In this document: one piece after another, positions 63,131-64,000 of the stretch
Position numbering within the stretch: the stretch's first letter is position 1
Layout: each line of letters starts with the position of its first letter
Assembly (NCBI RefSeq): GCF_900099765.1
Contig: NZ_FNDX01000006.1
Location: 62,001-126,000, forward strand
DNA: 64,000 nt
Source of the DNA: Paenibacillus typhae
GTDB lineage: Bacteria; Bacillota; Bacilli; Paenibacillales; Paenibacillaceae
Direction of reading: 5' to 3'
The notes under the pieces: generated by a model
The model's database searches: none
Seen by the model: the letters and a program-made list of their open reading frames with translations, nothing else
What the model was told of the DNA's origin: nothing
Translations under genes and position numbers: made by a program

Positions 63131-64000
63131 TCAAAAAGTATAAGCATGACCTCCAACATCTGCCCAGGCTAACGTCCCATCCGGCATCCAGCCAAGCAGA
63201 ACGCCTGCTGCCACGAATGTTATAATCCGTTCTTTTTTGTCATATAGACGGATTGTATCTGAGCTGGCTGTGTAAGCAGCAAACCTGCCGTCCTGCGACC
63301 ATTGGAGTGTAGACAGAAGGTAGTAATCCTGCTGCCGCTCATGCTCCCAAATATCCTCTTTGACCTGCTCCGTAATCCGCTCATCCGGTAAGACTTTAGA
63401 AGCTCCGCTGACGATGTCAAAACGGATTTTGCCATGCGGGTTGCTCTCATCGTAATCTGCGGGGAGTATCAGAATTGAGTCATCCTCCCAGGCCAACGGA
63501 TACACAAACAGGAACCCGTCACTGTGTGAGAGGAAAGCTGCATTTTCCCGTGATAACAGCTTATTCCCCTTCTGATCCAATACCAGCAAATCTGCTCCGG
63601 GGCCGATGTAATCATCATGTGCATATAGTACGGCGATGCGGGTGCCATCCGGCGATGAGGACATCCCATAGACCGGCTTGTCAAAAACATGAAGCTTCTT
63701 GCGTGTGAAATCCTTCAGATCTACCCGGTATAGCGTTTTGTTCCCTGATACCATATAAGTGTAGCCCGGATAGAAACGGTCGGAATACATCTCATGGTAA
63801 CCATAGTCATTGCCATAAGCGCCCTCCTCACGGGGAAAAGCAGGGATCGTAAGCTCCTGGCCAGTCATAGCCTGAACCAGATGATGCTCTTCTTGTCCAT
63901 AGAACAGGTAGGAAGGTGCCTTGTAGTCCTGGTTATCAACGGCTTTCACCCAGCCCGTATTCCAGACCGGAAGCATCCGCTGGGTACCGGATACGATGCC
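63131..64000 (-). CDS. Beta-propeller-like protein, N-terminus outside the window
   Basis: The frame is open to the right edge, so the N-terminal part is missing. The visible 290 residues contain several propeller-type repeats: V-Y-G-M-S-S-S-P-D-G-T-R-I-A-V-L-Y, L-Q-W-S-Q-D-G-R-F-A-A-Y and L-L-G-W-M-P-D-G-T-L-A-W-A, each with the S-P-D-G-x-x-I/A pattern of TolB/WD40-like blades. A secreted or surface protein is likely but the signal region cannot be seen. Function unknown. It lies upstream of, and on the same strand as, the RsgA unit, which has its own promoter. Confidence 0.75.
   Translation of the reverse strand, partial: GIVSGTQRMLPVWNTGWVKAVDNQDYKAPSYLFYGQEEHHLVQAMTGQELTIPAFPREEGAYGNDYGYHEMYSDRFYPGYTYMVSGNKTLYRVDLKDFTRKKLHVFDKPVYGMSSSPDGTRIAVLYAHDDYIGPGADLLVLDQKGNKLLSRENAAFLSHSDGFLFVYPLAWEDDSILILPADYDESNPHGKIRFDIVSGASKVLPDERITEQVKEDIWEHERQQDYYLLSTLQWSQDGRFAAYTASSDTIRLYDKKERIITFVAAGVLLGWMPDGTLAWADVGGHAYTF

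Overview
The window reads as one contiguous piece of chromosome from an endospore-forming member of the Bacillota, most probably Paenibacillus. Reasons: sporulation and germination genes throughout (dpaA/dpaB, spoIIIE, sleB, spoVS, spoVFA-type dipicolinate synthesis), strong AGGAGG ribosome binding sites with frequent TTG and GTG starts, moderate GC content, an IF-2 with a long NRPQG-type linker, and gene order that follows the Bacillus subtilis polC-to-ymdB/spoVS segment almost step for step. This assignment is inference from gene content; no 16S or other rRNA is present. No tRNA, rRNA, CRISPR array, insertion sequence or prophage was recognised. Layout. (1) 1-15.4 kb: the end of polC, then the translation/RNA operon rimP-nusA-rnpM-ylxQ-infB-rbfA-nrnA-truB-ribF, rpsO and pnp, followed by ylxY (polysaccharide deacetylase-like), an M16 peptidase and dut. 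(2) 15.4-18.4 kb: a degenerate island. The two ends of a broken S41 protease gene lie on the minus strand about 2 kb apart; between them are an intact NAD-binding epimerase-like gene and a dead carboxymuconolactone-decarboxylase gene. (3) 18.4-24.4 kb: dpaA-dpaB, dapG, dapA and an RNase J. Together these link lysine/DAP synthesis to dipicolinate for the spore core; asd, which sits between dpaB and dapG in B. subtilis, is absent here. (4) 24.5-26 kb: an ECF sigma factor and its membrane-bound anti-sigma factor. (5) 26-45.5 kb: tepA-ylzJ-spoIIIE, sleB, the ymfF-ymfH-ymfI-ymfJ-ymfK-rodZ series, yajQ, pgsA, cinA, recA (with LexA box), recX, rny, ymdB, spoVS. (6) 45.6-64 kb: a less conserved region with an M19 dipeptidase, pduL, a DEAD-box helicase, a second DapA paralogue with a divergent LysR gene, an MBL hydrolase, htpG under a perfect CIRCE operator, a LysR gene divergent from a heterodimeric ABC exporter pair, tetR plus a paired SMR efflux system, an APH-family kinase, a stand-alone RsgA paralogue, and the end of a beta-propeller-like protein. 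Most notable observations: a four-copy 65-67 nt tandem repeat that fills the whole gap between ymfK and rodZ and has a covarying hairpin; a roughly 300-nt leader of the RsgA paralogue carrying a short peptide ORF and an intrinsic terminator, which looks like ribosome-mediated attenuation; an apparent AUC start codon for ymdB; the split S41 pseudogene; and a spoIIIE promoter that rules out the upstream ATG and gives an almost leaderless mRNA.
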